Part shown: positions 8,002 to 17,343 of the stretch, piece after piece | Layout: every line of letters starts with the position of its first letter | Numbering within the stretch: the first letter of the stretch is position 1 | Assembly (NCBI GenBank): GCA_018261955.1 | Contig: JAGTRK010000002.1 | Location: 124,001 to 188,000, forward strand | Origin: Burkholderiaceae bacterium | Lineage (GTDB): Bacteria > Pseudomonadota > Gammaproteobacteria > Burkholderiales > Burkholderiaceae | Direction: 5' to 3' | DNA length: 64,000 nt | The notes under the pieces: model-generated | Told to the model about the DNA's origin: nothing | What the model saw: only the letters and a program-made list of their open reading frames with translations | Databases searched by the model: none | Translations under genes and position numbers: made by a program

Positions 8002-8697
8002 TCATTCAGTTTTGCTTTTTTCTTGATGCAATAAAACCATCACCGCGCCGTGACCACCATCATTTTTGGGTGCGGCGCAAAATGCGAGCACCGAGGTGTT
8101 TTGTGTGAGCCAGTTTTTCACATGGGTTTTCAAAGTCGCTTCACCACTGGCAGAGCCAAAACCTTGACCATGGATGATGCTGACCACGCGTTGTGATTGG
8201 CTTGCTGCTTGGTATAAAAACGCGCTGGTGGCAATGCGTGCTTCTTCGACCGTTTTGCCGTGTAAATCCAAACGTGCCGATACCGCCCAAGCCCCTTTTT
8301 GCAATTTTTTCAGCAGCGTATCGGGAATGCCGCGGCGCAAGTAAGTGCCCACCTCATCATCACGCAAGTGTTGCGCATCGAACTGGTCAGATGCTTGGTT
8401 ATGTGTGCGTTTGTGTATGCTTTGCTTTTTGACCTGCTCGGTTTCGCCTGCGGCCTGTTGGCGTTTTTTGAGCACATGCTCAGGCGGCAGGTTGGTTTTG
8501 GGCGGGTGGATGTAACGGTCTTTGGCTTTAATTGGGGCGACATCTTGCACTTCTCTGAGAAATTCGTTGCTCATGCGCGATTGTTGTGCGCGTTGTTTTG
8601 CTTGCTCTTGCTCGATGCGCGCGCGCTCCTTCGCCTCTTGTTCAATGGCTTTTTTCAACTGGGCTAAGTCGGCGAGTGAGTGAGATTTGGCTTTCAT
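8002..8697 (-). CDS. Smr-domain protein (MutS2-like C-terminal nuclease domain)
   Basis: The 231-residue protein has a charged, coiled N-terminal half (residues 1-60 rich in Glu, Gln, Lys and Arg) and a C-terminal Smr domain. The domain motifs are LDLHGKTVEEAR, HGQGFGSASGEATLKTHV and DGGHGAVMVLL, including the LDxH and HGxG residues needed for nicking activity in other Smr proteins. Its substrate is unknown; family members cut DNA or RNA. I start at ATG 8697 rather than at 8772, because the upstream codons run through the trxB terminator. It follows trxB in the same direction but behind a hairpin. Confidence 0.85.
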   Translation of the reverse strand: MKAKSHSLADLAQLKKAIEQEAKERARIEQEQAKQRAQQSRMSNEFLREVQDVAPIKAKDRYIHPPKTNLPPEHVLKKRQQAAGETEQVKKQSIHKRTHNQASDQFDAQHLRDDEVGTYLRRGIPDTLLKKLQKGAWAVSARLDLHGKTVEEARIATSAFLYQAASQSQRVVSIIHGQGFGSASGEATLKTHVKNWLTQNTSVLAFCAAPKNDGGHGAVMVLLHQEKSKTE

Positions 8698-8724
8698 GTG
8701 AATTAAAGGACAATTTCGAGCATT

Positions 8725-8749
8725 GAAAAAAGGTGGGCAATGCCCACCC
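8725..8749 (-). terminator. Rho-independent terminator after trxB
   Basis: On the minus strand GGTGGGCATTGCCCACC forms a hairpin followed by six T. It lies between trxB and the smr gene, so the latter probably depends on read-through or its own promoter. Confidence 0.8.
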
Positions 8750-8772
8750 GACACAGTATGCGAGTGATTCAA

Positions 8773-9786
<1,014 letters not shown>

Positions 9787-9789
9787 TTA

Positions 9790-9880
9790 TTGTCATTGCG
9801 GGCGGGGCAACAACCTCACCGCAATCCAAAAAAGATGGGATAAATGACTTGAGACTACGGGTCAAACCCGCAGTGACACA
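9790..9880. repeat. Dispersed intergenic repeat element
   Basis: This begins TGTCATTGCGGGCGGGGCAA, includes CCGCAATCC, and ends with GGGTCAAACCCGCAGTGACA. It is a variant of the inverted-repeat family seen at 25104, 54950 and 55756, with arms that read inwards as 'gtcattgcggg' and 'cccgcagtgac'. Confidence 0.6.
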
Positions 9881-9897
9881 CCATAAGATAACCCAAG

Positions 9898-10677
9898 ATG
9901 AAATCAAAACCCACCAAAACCCGTTACCAAAAAGAGCCCGTGACCTTCTCTGAAATCGGCGATGTGCGCTATTTACATTTCGGCACGCCGTGGGTGCAGG
10001 GCGCGATGAATATGCGCCGCCCGTTTAAGTTAGAGCTTGAATACGCGCGCATGATGATGGCGTATTTATTGTTTATGGATGCGCCGAAAAAAGTCGCGCA
10101 ACTGGGTATGGGTTGTGCCTCGCTCACCAAATTCACCTACAAATATTTACCCCACACGCATTCGACCGTGGTGGAACTCAACCCCGATGTGATTGCGGCG
10201 TGCTATGGCATGTTTCGTCTGCCGATGGACGAGCGCATTGAGGTCGTGCAGGCAGATGCCGCCCAATGGGTTGCCGAGCAGGTCAGTGTATTTGATGTGT
10301 TGCAAATCGATTTATACGATGCGTCTGCGCGTGGTCCCGTGTGCGATTCTGTGGCGTTTTACACCGATTGTTTTAATGCACTCAAAGACACGGGCATGGC
10401 GACCATCAACTTATTCGGCGACCACCCGAGTTTTGAGAAAAACATGCGCCACCTCAACCAAGCATTCAACCACCGCGTCGTGGCTTTACCCGAAATTCAC
10501 GAGGGCAACCGCATCGCGCTGGCATTCAAAGGTGAGCCGATTGTGAAAGATTGGGCCGAATTGTACGCGCGTGCAGATGCGGTCAAGAGTGAATACGCAC
10601 TGCCTGCGAAACGCTGGGTCAGTGCGTTGAAATCAGTGTCTGCGGGCAATTTATCGAGTGCAAGGTTTGAGATTTAG
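9898..10677 (+). CDS. Spermidine synthase-like aminopropyltransferase family protein
   Basis: A 259-residue Rossmann-fold protein of the polyamine-synthase superfamily. The N-terminal strand domain (FSEIGDVRYLHFG, WVQGAMNMRRP) is followed by a nucleotide-binding motif AQLGMGCASLTKFTYKYLP, the acidic VVELNPDVI that contacts the ribose, and LQIDLYDASARGP where an Asp sits in the active-site loop. The glycine-rich loop GMGCAS departs from the GGGDGG of true spermidine synthases, so the substrate is uncertain; family members in betaproteobacteria are usually annotated only as spermidine synthase-like. It stands alone between a repeat and the XRE regulator. Confidence 0.75.
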   Translation: MKSKPTKTRYQKEPVTFSEIGDVRYLHFGTPWVQGAMNMRRPFKLELEYARMMMAYLLFMDAPKKVAQLGMGCASLTKFTYKYLPHTHSTVVELNPDVIAACYGMFRLPMDERIEVVQADAAQWVAEQVSVFDVLQIDLYDASARGPVCDSVAFYTDCFNALKDTGMATINLFGDHPSFEKNMRHLNQAFNHRVVALPEIHEGNRIALAFKGEPIVKDWAELYARADAVKSEYALPAKRWVSALKSVSAGNLSSARFEI

Positions 10678-10695
10678 TTGTTAGTAAGCGATGGC

Positions 10696-11040
10696 TTATT
10701 TAGGATTTTCACCTATAAGTTTGACATAATATTTGTACAAACTTAGCAAATCACTTTCATTTGCCGAATATACAAAATCAATCAGTGCGTGGCGCATCTC
10801 GGATGCCAATGGGTTTTCTGGTGTTTGTTCCGAAATAGGAAAGAAATCGCGTAACGGAACATCCAAAGCCTTGGACAAGCGCATTAACGTATCCAAAGCA
10901 GGATAATAATCCCCTTTTTCAATTCGACCTAATGATTTTGGGTCTATCCCGATTTGCTCGGATAAAACCTCTTGCGAGCGAAGACGCGCCTTGCGAAGTC
11001 GCCGAATCTGTTGCCCAATTGCGTTATTTGCTTTTGTCAT
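10696..11040 (-). CDS. XRE-family transcriptional regulator
   Basis: A 114-residue protein with an N-terminal Cro/C1-type helix-turn-helix: IGQQIRRLRKARLRSQEVLS, then EQIGIDPKSLGRIEKGDYYPALDTLMRLSKAL. The C-terminal 45 residues are of unknown function and could mediate dimerisation. ATG 11040 gives the usual spacing to the HTH; a longer frame to 11088 is unlikely. It is divergent from three genes for exported proteins, and a perfect palindrome lies in the 160-base gap, so it may regulate that cluster and itself. Whether it is a repressor is inference. Confidence 0.85.
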   Translation of the reverse strand: MTKANNAIGQQIRRLRKARLRSQEVLSEQIGIDPKSLGRIEKGDYYPALDTLMRLSKALDVPLRDFFPISEQTPENPLASEMRHALIDFVYSANESDLLSLYKYYVKLIGENPK

Positions 11041-11129
11041 GCGAGTTTGCTCATAAAGGCGAATTATCACAAGACAAATCCGCAACAATAACCACTTTTT
11101 AGATGTGTTAAATTAGACAATAGTGATGT

Positions 11130-11141
11130 ATAACATGTTAT
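11130..11141. promoter_or_regulatory. Palindrome between XRE regulator and exported-protein cluster
   Basis: ATAACATGTTAT is a perfect 12-base palindrome, about 90 bases from the regulator start and 60 from the lipoprotein start. Size and position suit an XRE-family operator. A TTGACA at about 11172-11177 is close by, and so is a candidate -35. Assignment is inference. Confidence 0.4.
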
Positions 11142-11199
11142 TATTTGGCAGTATGTGACCTTAAGTTGTCATTGACATAAACTTTGAAGGAAATTGCAA

Positions 11200-12108
11200 A
11201 TGAAAAAACTCGTCGTCATCCTGATGTTGTTATTATCGTCGTGTGGTTTAACCAAAAAGCAAGCTTCTTGTGATGCTGAGGAGACCAGCTCACTATATGC
11301 CGACATAATGAACAAAGAAATAGTCAAGTTAATGAGTAGCAAAAATGAATTTGGTGGTTTTGCTGTTGATGAGTCGCAAGCGCGTTCATTAACTGGGTTG
11401 CTTAAATACCAATTGGAACAAGTGCGCACAGCAATGAGTGACCCGAACAGCACGAAAAAAACCTGTGATGCAAAAATAAAAATTACATTACCCAATGACT
11501 TGTTGGAAGTAAGCGAAAACACCAGACAAAATTTATATGACGCGTCACAAAATGGGGCTGATGTCAGGTTGGGAGCTGATTACGTATTACCCATTCGCCA
11601 ACAATTAGGCAAAAAGGGTTTTGAGATTGATGCCAATGCTTTAAGTAAAAACACGACTTTTGACATTCAACCGACCGATGATGGTAAAAATTTGGTGATG
11701 AATTCCTCTGATATCACTGATAAAGCCCGTAATATCGCTATGATTTTAGTTCTCAACCCTTTGGAGAGTAAAGCAAAGGAAATCAAAGGTGACATTGAGA
11801 TTAAAAAAGCACAAGAAGAACAAAATGCTTTAAATTTAGCCAAGCAAAATTATCTGTTAGCCAAAGAAAATAATCAAACTACGCGCGATGCCATAAATAC
11901 GAGATGGAAACTGTTACCAACTTTTTTACAAAATCAACTGTTGCAGGAGCAAAAAGCATGGGTCGCACAAAAGAAAGTGAGTTGTGGTGAGCCAAACAAC
12001 AAAAACACACCCCAACCGCAAACAGAAACTGAATTTATTTCAGCAAAAGAAGCACTTGAATGTGATACGCGTATGACGCAAGATAGATTGAGTTATTTAA
12101 GCCGCTAA
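11200..12108 (+). CDS. Putative lipoprotein with LprI/DUF1311-like C-terminus
   Basis: The 302-residue product starts MKKLVVILMLLLSSCGLTKK, a lipoprotein signal with lipobox LSSC, and is probably anchored in a membrane facing the periplasm. The middle is unrecognised. The C-terminal 90 residues have the spaced pattern LLQEQKAWVAQKKVSCG ... EALECDTRM ... RLSYL, which resembles DUF1311/LprI-like lysozyme-inhibitor domains (Q-x2-W, two Cys, then an Arg); this is pattern recognition, not an alignment. I start at ATG 11200 behind GAAGGAAA; a TTG two codons upstream is unnecessary. It is the first of three genes in one orientation and is visibly AT-richer than the flanking core genes. Confidence 0.65.
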   Translation: MKKLVVILMLLLSSCGLTKKQASCDAEETSSLYADIMNKEIVKLMSSKNEFGGFAVDESQARSLTGLLKYQLEQVRTAMSDPNSTKKTCDAKIKITLPNDLLEVSENTRQNLYDASQNGADVRLGADYVLPIRQQLGKKGFEIDANALSKNTTFDIQPTDDGKNLVMNSSDITDKARNIAMILVLNPLESKAKEIKGDIEIKKAQEEQNALNLAKQNYLLAKENNQTTRDAINTRWKLLPTFLQNQLLQEQKAWVAQKKVSCGEPNNKNTPQPQTETEFISAKEALECDTRMTQDRLSYLSR

Positions 12109-12124
12109 CAACACGGGGAAAATT

Positions 12125-12820
12125 GTGAAAATCAAAAATGTAATGGTACTCGTTGGGTTATTGGGCTCAACTGGTTTGATGGCAGGTACGACCTGTGGAA
12201 TAGATGACCGTACAGTTGATGCAGGTTTAATTGATATGAATGACTTCTATGGTGACATCCCTTCTCCCTGCCATGATAGGCGGGTTTCTCAAGGGCATGC
12301 TGTTTTGTGTCAAAATCCCAACATGGTTAATATCGCCATATTAACTCGAATGTTGAATATTTATGCTTTGGAGAATGCAACCCGCAGGGAAAGACCAGCA
12401 CTACACAAAAAACCTTATTGGAGAAGCAACTTTACAACAAAAGAGAAGATTTGCAGTCAATTGGAAGAAGAGTTTGAAGCTGCGATTGGTCTGGCGGGTT
12501 ATCAAAGCACCTTGGACGGGTTTCAGAAAGAATCTGAGAATAGGTCTGATGGAACGCCTGAGGGTAATTGTATGTATTTACTAAAGGGCGGAATGTTTAA
12601 TGGATTGTTAGAAAATGTATGTGAATTCGATGGGGGAGTAAAGCAGTCCATTATGAAGTCTTACGACCAAGCGAACTGTCGAGCAATCCTTTCTCAAGAT
12701 CAGGTGAACACTCTTTCAAAAGAAATGTTGAGTGTCATTAAGGGCGATATTGAACGTAATGGGCGAGATGCTTTTTGTGAAAATGCAAGATCAGGTTATG
12801 AGCATTTAATTGGTCAATAA
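12125..12820 (+). CDS. Hypothetical exported cysteine-rich protein
   Basis: I do not recognise this 231-residue protein. It has a signal peptide (MKIKNVMVLVGLLGSTGLMA, likely cut before or near GTTCG). The mature part contains about eight cysteines, an even number suited to periplasmic disulfides. It starts with GTG preceded by a good GGGGAA site, 16 bases after the upstream stop. The following gene starts 19 bases after its stop. The three genes therefore look like one transcription unit of exported proteins. Codon use is AT-rich compared with the core genes. Confidence 0.6.
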   Translation: MKIKNVMVLVGLLGSTGLMAGTTCGIDDRTVDAGLIDMNDFYGDIPSPCHDRRVSQGHAVLCQNPNMVNIAILTRMLNIYALENATRRERPALHKKPYWRSNFTTKEKICSQLEEEFEAAIGLAGYQSTLDGFQKESENRSDGTPEGNCMYLLKGGMFNGLLENVCEFDGGVKQSIMKSYDQANCRAILSQDQVNTLSKEMLSVIKGDIERNGRDAFCENARSGYEHLIGQ

Positions 12821-12839
12821 TTTTGAAATAAGGAATATT

Positions 12840-13535
12840 ATGAAAGCCAAAAATTGGTTGATGGTTCTGTGTCTATCCAGTGCCCCATTGTTCGCCCACG
12901 CAAAAGATTTGAGTTTGGGCGGGGTGTTATCGGATATTTTAAGTTCGGTTGTTGGTGTCGATATAAATTCATTAGAATTGAATCGAGGTGGCAAGGATGT
13001 AATGCAATTGGATGTGGCGGGTATTAAGATTGGTATGGGGTTGGAGCAGGTTAAAAAAGTGTTGGAAGAAAAAAATTTTGTAATCTATGACACAAATGAT
13101 GGGCTGGATGAGAAATTAGGTGTTAATGTTACCCGTCAAGTTTTAGCAAATTCTAAGGATGAGCACTCGTCAATTTTTGTTTGGTTTACTTCTAATTTTC
13201 CATACAGCGTCGATAACACTATAGTTGCTTACAAGGTGGAATATGGTATCGGTGGGTATGATGATATAGATAAAGCACGTTCACAACTTGTAGGTGCCGC
13301 ACTTGAGAAATATGGCTCTCCGAGTGTGGATAATGACGAAGGTAGATTTGGTCGCTATATGTATTGGTGTTCTAAAATCAAGCAAGGAAGTTGTCAATAC
13401 GAAGGTTCTGATTTCTTATATGTGGATAGCCGTGGCTCAATTAGTTTAAATGGACAAGGTTTTGAACGCAGGTTATTCAACGCTTGGAAAAAATCTCTTT
13501 CGGATTCGCAACCTGATGTGAATCGAAATTTTTAA
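12840..13535 (+). CDS. Hypothetical exported protein
   Basis: An unrecognised 231-residue protein with a clear signal peptide: MKAKNWLMVLCLSSAPLFAHAK, cleavage expected after AHA. The mature protein includes GIKIGMGLEQVKKVLEEKNF, which resembles the 'G-x-x-hydrophobic-x-x-V' repeat found in small beta-lactamase-inhibitor-like or SmpA/BamE-type folds. That similarity is weak and does not define a function. ATAAGGAATATT precedes ATG 12840. It is the last gene of the exported-protein cluster, and the neighbour ribD converges on it. Confidence 0.6.
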   Translation: MKAKNWLMVLCLSSAPLFAHAKDLSLGGVLSDILSSVVGVDINSLELNRGGKDVMQLDVAGIKIGMGLEQVKKVLEEKNFVIYDTNDGLDEKLGVNVTRQVLANSKDEHSSIFVWFTSNFPYSVDNTIVAYKVEYGIGGYDDIDKARSQLVGAALEKYGSPSVDNDEGRFGRYMYWCSKIKQGSCQYEGSDFLYVDSRGSISLNGQGFERRLFNAWKKSLSDSQPDVNRNF

Positions 13536-13588
13536 TTTGCAACCTATTACATTCACGCCCAGTACGAGAATTTTGAACTGTGTTGAGT

Positions 13589-14752
13589 TCATTTCTTGCG
13601 CAAAATCAGTCGTGCATCATCGCCCAATAAATCCATATCGACCCAACGCCATGCGCCATTTTGCGTCAAATTGTCTAAATTTGTGTCGGGAGAAAACTGT
13701 GCGGTCGGCACACCCACGCCGACCACGCGTGGCGCGAGGTACATCAGGATTTCATCGACCAAACCTTGCTCCAACAAAGCGGCATTCAAGGTCGCACCTG
13801 CTTCAACGTGAATTTCATTGAATGGTTGATGAGCAAAGTGTTGCCACAATTGAGGTAAGTCAATGCGTTCATGGGTGATGTTGCTATTCGGATCGACGAT
13901 GCTGTGTGTGGGTAGAGGTAAGATGCTCAGATTGTCGTGCGATTGTTGGAGCAGTTCAATACGTGCGGCCAATAAACTCGCCATAGGATGTTCCGCAGGT
14001 ATATCCGCGCATACGATGCATACCTTGCCATCGGCAAATAATTTTGCATCCGTGGGGGTTTGTGCCCAAGTATCGACAATATATTTTACAGGTGGATGGG
14101 TTATATGGATGCCGCGTACATTCAACTGTGGATTGTCGTGCAACACAGTGCCAATGCCCGTGACGATGGCATCGGCACGCGCACGGAATTGATGTCCATC
14201 CATGCGCGCGGCTTCGCCAGTAATCCACTGGCTGCGTCCATCGAGCAGGGCGGTTTTGCCGTCTGCGCTCTGCGCCCATTTCATCCGGGTGAATACTTTG
14301 CCATGTGTCATACGGGTCATAAAACCGATGTTCAATTCATGCGCTGCTTGGGCGATGGGGTGCTCTGTGGGCAAGATATCGACGCGGATGCCCGCCGCAC
14401 GTAGGTTTGCCACACCTTGTCCTGCGACCTGTGGGTTGGGGTCAAGACATGCGACCATCACATGTGCCACCTGAGCCTGTATCAGTGCATCAACACAGGG
14501 GGGTGTGCGCCCGTGGTGGCTACAAGGTTCAAGTGTGACATATGCGGTGGCGCCAATCGTATTGTGGCCTTGTGCTTGCGCATCGCGTATCGCCATGACT
14601 TCGGCGTGCGCTTGCCCTGTGGCTTGGGTAAAACCTTGTCCAAGGATTTGCTGGTTGTGCACCAACACACAACCGACTCGAGGGTTGGGTGAAGACAGCC
14701 CTATGGCGTGTTGAGCCAAGTTAAGGGCGATTGATAAGTAATTTGAATTCAT
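13589..14752 (-). CDS. ribD: Bifunctional riboflavin biosynthesis deaminase/reductase RibD
   Basis: RibD performs the second and third steps of riboflavin synthesis: deamination of the diaminopyrimidine, then NADPH-dependent reduction of the ribosyl side chain. The 387-residue protein has the N-terminal zinc deaminase motifs HAEVMAIRDA (His and catalytic Glu) and PCSHHGRTPPC (two zinc cysteines). A C-terminal reductase domain follows (KVFTRMKWAQSADGKTALLD ... WITGEAARMDGH). Length fits the fused enzyme. No other rib genes are in the window; it is monocistronic and converges with the exported-protein cluster. Confidence 0.95.
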   Translation of the reverse strand: MNSNYLSIALNLAQHAIGLSSPNPRVGCVLVHNQQILGQGFTQATGQAHAEVMAIRDAQAQGHNTIGATAYVTLEPCSHHGRTPPCVDALIQAQVAHVMVACLDPNPQVAGQGVANLRAAGIRVDILPTEHPIAQAAHELNIGFMTRMTHGKVFTRMKWAQSADGKTALLDGRSQWITGEAARMDGHQFRARADAIVTGIGTVLHDNPQLNVRGIHITHPPVKYIVDTWAQTPTDAKLFADGKVCIVCADIPAEHPMASLLAARIELLQQSHDNLSILPLPTHSIVDPNSNITHERIDLPQLWQHFAHQPFNEIHVEAGATLNAALLEQGLVDEILMYLAPRVVGVGVPTAQFSPDTNLDNLTQNGAWRWVDMDLLGDDARLILRKK

Positions 14753-14854
14753 GTGGGTATTGTAAAGGAAAATACAGTTGTAAATTCCTTGAAATTTTTA
14801 ACAACCTCACATGACTACAAATATAAAAATCAGAGTGATGATGTCCATAAAACA

Positions 14855-14880
14855 AAAGACCTTGCATGAGTAAGGCCTTT
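14855..14880 (-). terminator. Terminator after the Asr-like gene
   Basis: On the minus strand AAAGGCCTT and AAGGTCTTT pair (one G-T) around an 8-base loop and run into TTGTTTTA. It lies 22 bases after the Asr-like stop codon. Confidence 0.6.
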
Positions 14881-14902
14881 TGAATGTGCAAATCACTAAA
14901 AA

Positions 14903-15112
14903 TTATTTTTTAGCTGGTTGTGCTGCTTCAACTTTTTTTGCAACGGTCGCTTTGTGGGCTTTTTTGTGGTGGCGTTTGTGGGTTACTTTGGCTTTAGCTG
15001 GTGCAGTAGCAGCGGCAGCAGTTGTTACAGGTGCTGCTGGCGTTGTAGCGAAAGCAGTAACAGTAGCCAAACCAAATACAGAAGCAAGAACGATAGCGAA
15101 CAATTTTTTCAT
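14903..15112 (-). CDS. Asr-like small basic exported protein
   Basis: A 69-residue protein with signal peptide MKKLFAIVLASVFGLATVTA, cut near AFA. The mature part is Ala/Thr/Pro-rich and then Lys/His-rich (VTHKRHHKKAHKATVAKK). Signal, composition and order closely parallel enterobacterial acid shock protein Asr, a periplasmic basic protein induced at low pH under RstA control. An AAAGGAT site precedes the ATG. Low-complexity composition makes sequence similarity alone weak, but the rstAB genes follow immediately and an RstA-box-like sequence lies upstream, which supports the assignment. Function in acid tolerance is inferred. Confidence 0.7.
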   Translation of the reverse strand: MKKLFAIVLASVFGLATVTAFATTPAAPVTTAAAATAPAKAKVTHKRHHKKAHKATVAKKVEAAQPAKK

Positions 15113-15190
15113 GGCAGTATCCTTTTTAAAAATTAAAGTTTATAAAACGCTTAATTAAACAAGAAAACAATGTTTGCTTTCTTGAGTGCC

Positions 15191-15196
15191 ATTCTA
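15191..15196 (-). promoter_or_regulatory. Candidate -10 element of the Asr-like gene
   Basis: TAGAAT on the minus strand, about 80 bases upstream of the Asr-like start. No good -35 hexamer precedes it, as expected for an activator-dependent promoter. A second possible -10 (TATAAA with TTGTTT 18 bases upstream) lies nearer the gene at about 15140. Confidence 0.35.
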
Positions 15197-15238
15197 TGCC
15201 CGCCTGTTTTACTTGTCTGTTGTTGAAATGTTGGGTTT

Positions 15239-15252
15239 TGTAACTGAATGTA
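15239..15252 (-). promoter_or_regulatory. RstA-box-like site upstream of the Asr-like gene
   Basis: On the minus strand the sequence is TACATTCAGTTACA. The published E. coli RstA box, as I recall it, is TACATNTNGTTACA; 11 of its 12 fixed positions match. Its centre is about 60 bases upstream of the start predicted from the TAGAAT -10. Confidence 0.55.
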
Positions 15253-15288
15253 TCAAACAAAAACGTTTATTTCAGTGGTTTTAAGGGG

Positions 15289-16557
15289 TTACTTGGGCCA
15301 AACAATACTAAACAACGCACCACCCAACTCACTACGAGTGACTTGCACGCTACCATGATGCAGTTTGGCAATGCTGCTGACTATGGCCAAACCCAAGCCG
15401 TAACCACCTGTTTGTCGGCTGCGGCTTTGATCCAAACGGTAAAAAGGTTGAAAAATATTGTGCACTTGCTCCTCGGGAATGCCAACGCCATCGTCTGCGA
15501 CACTGAGTCTGTAGTGTTGGGTGGATTCGGTGAGTGACACGACGATTTGATGTTGCGCAAAGCGTTTGGCATTGTTTAACAAATTGGTGAGCGCGCGGGT
15601 CAATAAGTGTTCATCCCCTCGGCACAAAGACGTGCCTAATGCAAAGTGTACCGTCCATTGGATGTCGGATGATGTGGTTATCTGTGCTTGATTGACGCAG
15701 TGATTTAACCATGTTTCGGCGTTAAACGGTTGATTGATATTTTGAGTGGGTGCTTGCGCATCCACTTTGGCTTTAAATAATAGCTCATCAATTAGGTGTT
15801 CAATTTCAGTGACGTCATGGTCAAGTGTTGTGTCATCGGTATTGGATATGAGTGCCAGCCGATAGCGCAGTCGTGCCAATGGCGTTCGAATTTCGTGCGC
15901 AATGTCCTGCATCAGGGTTTCTTGTTGTTCCATTAGAATTTTAATATTGTCCGCCATGCTGTCAAAAGCTTGCCCAATTGGGTAAACGGTGGAGTTTTCA
16001 GCCAATTGAACGCGCGCGTCCATCTGTCCCGTGCCAATCTGTTTGGCTGCTGTTTCAATACTGCGTAAATCGCGCCACAGTGGGCGTAGCCAAGCATAAA
16101 CAGGAATGGATAAAGACAGAATAACCCCAAACAACATGACCAAATCAACCCAACGCAATTGCTTGAGAAAATACGAATAACTAATAGGACCCACGGATAA
16201 TAGATAATTACTGTTTTTAATTTGTTCGATATACGTTTGTTCGGTCGGTAGGTAAACAATCTGTCCCCGTGAGAGTGCATCCCATGAGTCCTTGTCCAAT
16301 TCATACGCAGATAAAGGATCAATATCTAAATCAAAATCGGTATCCAAGTGGAAATTTTTTAGGATGAGCGGCCATTCTTCTTGTGGGCGGTTTTGCAAAT
16401 CTTGTTCAATCAACGTCAATACCGTGGTTAATAAATCGCCCAAGTAATTTTCACTCACATCGTCTATGGCCTTTTTATAAAACAGCCCAAGGCAGACAAT
16501 CACTGCGACAAAAAATCCCACCAAAATGAGATAAAACTGGATGAATACTCGTCTCAT
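15289..16557 (-). CDS. rstB: Sensor histidine kinase, RstB-like
   Basis: A 422-residue inner-membrane kinase: transmembrane helix at residues 5-26, a periplasmic sensor domain (about 27-135), a second helix (136-158), HAMP, then the phospho-acceptor box DIAHEIRTPLARLRYRL with His221. The LRYRL ending of the H-box is characteristic of RstB/CpxA-like kinases. The ATP-binding domain shows the N box (LTNLLNNAKRFA), G1 (DDGVGIP) and G2 (GGYGLGLAIV). Its ATG follows the rstA stop codon directly with no gap, so the two are cotranscribed. The signal is unknown; acid or divalent-cation stress is plausible by analogy. Confidence 0.87.
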   Translation of the reverse strand: MRRVFIQFYLILVGFFVAVIVCLGLFYKKAIDDVSENYLGDLLTTVLTLIEQDLQNRPQEEWPLILKNFHLDTDFDLDIDPLSAYELDKDSWDALSRGQIVYLPTEQTYIEQIKNSNYLLSVGPISYSYFLKQLRWVDLVMLFGVILSLSIPVYAWLRPLWRDLRSIETAAKQIGTGQMDARVQLAENSTVYPIGQAFDSMADNIKILMEQQETLMQDIAHEIRTPLARLRYRLALISNTDDTTLDHDVTEIEHLIDELLFKAKVDAQAPTQNINQPFNAETWLNHCVNQAQITTSSDIQWTVHFALGTSLCRGDEHLLTRALTNLLNNAKRFAQHQIVVSLTESTQHYRLSVADDGVGIPEEQVHNIFQPFYRLDQSRSRQTGGYGLGLAIVSSIAKLHHGSVQVTRSELGGALFSIVWPK

Positions 16558-17286
16558 TTAGGTATTCCAAGCATGTGGAGACAACAAATAACCTTTGTTG
16601 CGTACAGTAATGATGCGACGATGTTCGATCGCATCATCGCCCAGTTTTTTGCGCAGGCGTGAAATATTGATGTCAACGCTGCGATCCAAACCATCGTAAT
16701 CAATTGAGCGTAGGCTTTTAAGCAAGTCATCTCGGCTTAAGATTAGCCCTGCATTTGATGCCAATAACCACAGCAAATCAAACTCAGTGCTTGATAAAAC
16801 GATATGTGTTCCCGCTAATGAGACATCTCGACAAGTTGGGTCGATTGTGAGTGTGCCGATGGTTAATTTGGCTGGTGCGGATTTTGTAGTGGCGGGCTGC
16901 TGTTCGACCTCGCCGTTCAGCGCGTACTGTCGTAACTGTGCGCGAATACGCGCGAGTAAAATGCTCGGTGGGGTGGTTTTGATGATGTAGTCATTTGCGC
17001 CCAAATCCAATCCCAAAATATGCTTGACTTCGGTATCGTTGGCAGTGAATAAAACAACCGGTTTGTTATAGAGTGTGCGCAGTTGTTGACAAATTGACAA
17101 GCCGTCTAAATTCGGTAACATGATGTCAAGCAGCACCAAATCAGGCTGTTCGCGTTCAACGGTTTTTATTACCTCCTTACCATCGTGTACCAATGTGACT
17201 TTCAAATCGTTACGTTCGAGGAAGGTTTGAATCAACTGTGCCAAACTCAAATCATCTTCAGCAAATACAATGTGTGGATGGGTCAT
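16558..17286 (-). CDS. rstA: OmpR-family response regulator, RstA-like
   Basis: A 242-residue two-domain regulator. The receiver has the acidic pair ED11-D12, phospho-acceptor Asp54 in LVLLDIMLP, Thr in VVLFTAND and the lysine in NDYIIKTTPPSILLARIR, a stretch strongly reminiscent of E. coli RstA. The C-terminal winged helix ends with RSVDINISRLRKKLGDD and TVRNKGYLL. It is the first gene of the rstA-rstB operon; a GTTACA palindrome and a TATAAT lie upstream, suggesting autoregulation. The gene name is given by similarity and by the neighbouring Asr-like gene. Confidence 0.87.
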   Translation of the reverse strand: MTHPHIVFAEDDLSLAQLIQTFLERNDLKVTLVHDGKEVIKTVEREQPDLVLLDIMLPNLDGLSICQQLRTLYNKPVVLFTANDTEVKHILGLDLGANDYIIKTTPPSILLARIRAQLRQYALNGEVEQQPATTKSAPAKLTIGTLTIDPTCRDVSLAGTHIVLSSTEFDLLWLLASNAGLILSRDDLLKSLRSIDYDGLDRSVDINISRLRKKLGDDAIEHRRIITVRNKGYLLSPHAWNT

Positions 17287-17318
17287 AGAAGCCTCAGTGA
17301 TATAACATCGTTCGGTTG

Positions 17319-17324
17319 ATTATA
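17319..17324 (-). promoter_or_regulatory. -10 element of rstAB
   Basis: Perfect TATAAT on the minus strand, 33 bases before the rstA start. No good -35 is present; the GTTACA palindrome lies at the -35 region instead, which fits activator dependence. Confidence 0.55.
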
Positions 17325-17343
17325 TGCCACACAGATGTGTTGT

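Noticed and set aside
13537-13821. 94-residue frame after the exported-protein cluster
   Set aside because: It runs antisense into the ribD 3' end and has no signal peptide or ribosome site.
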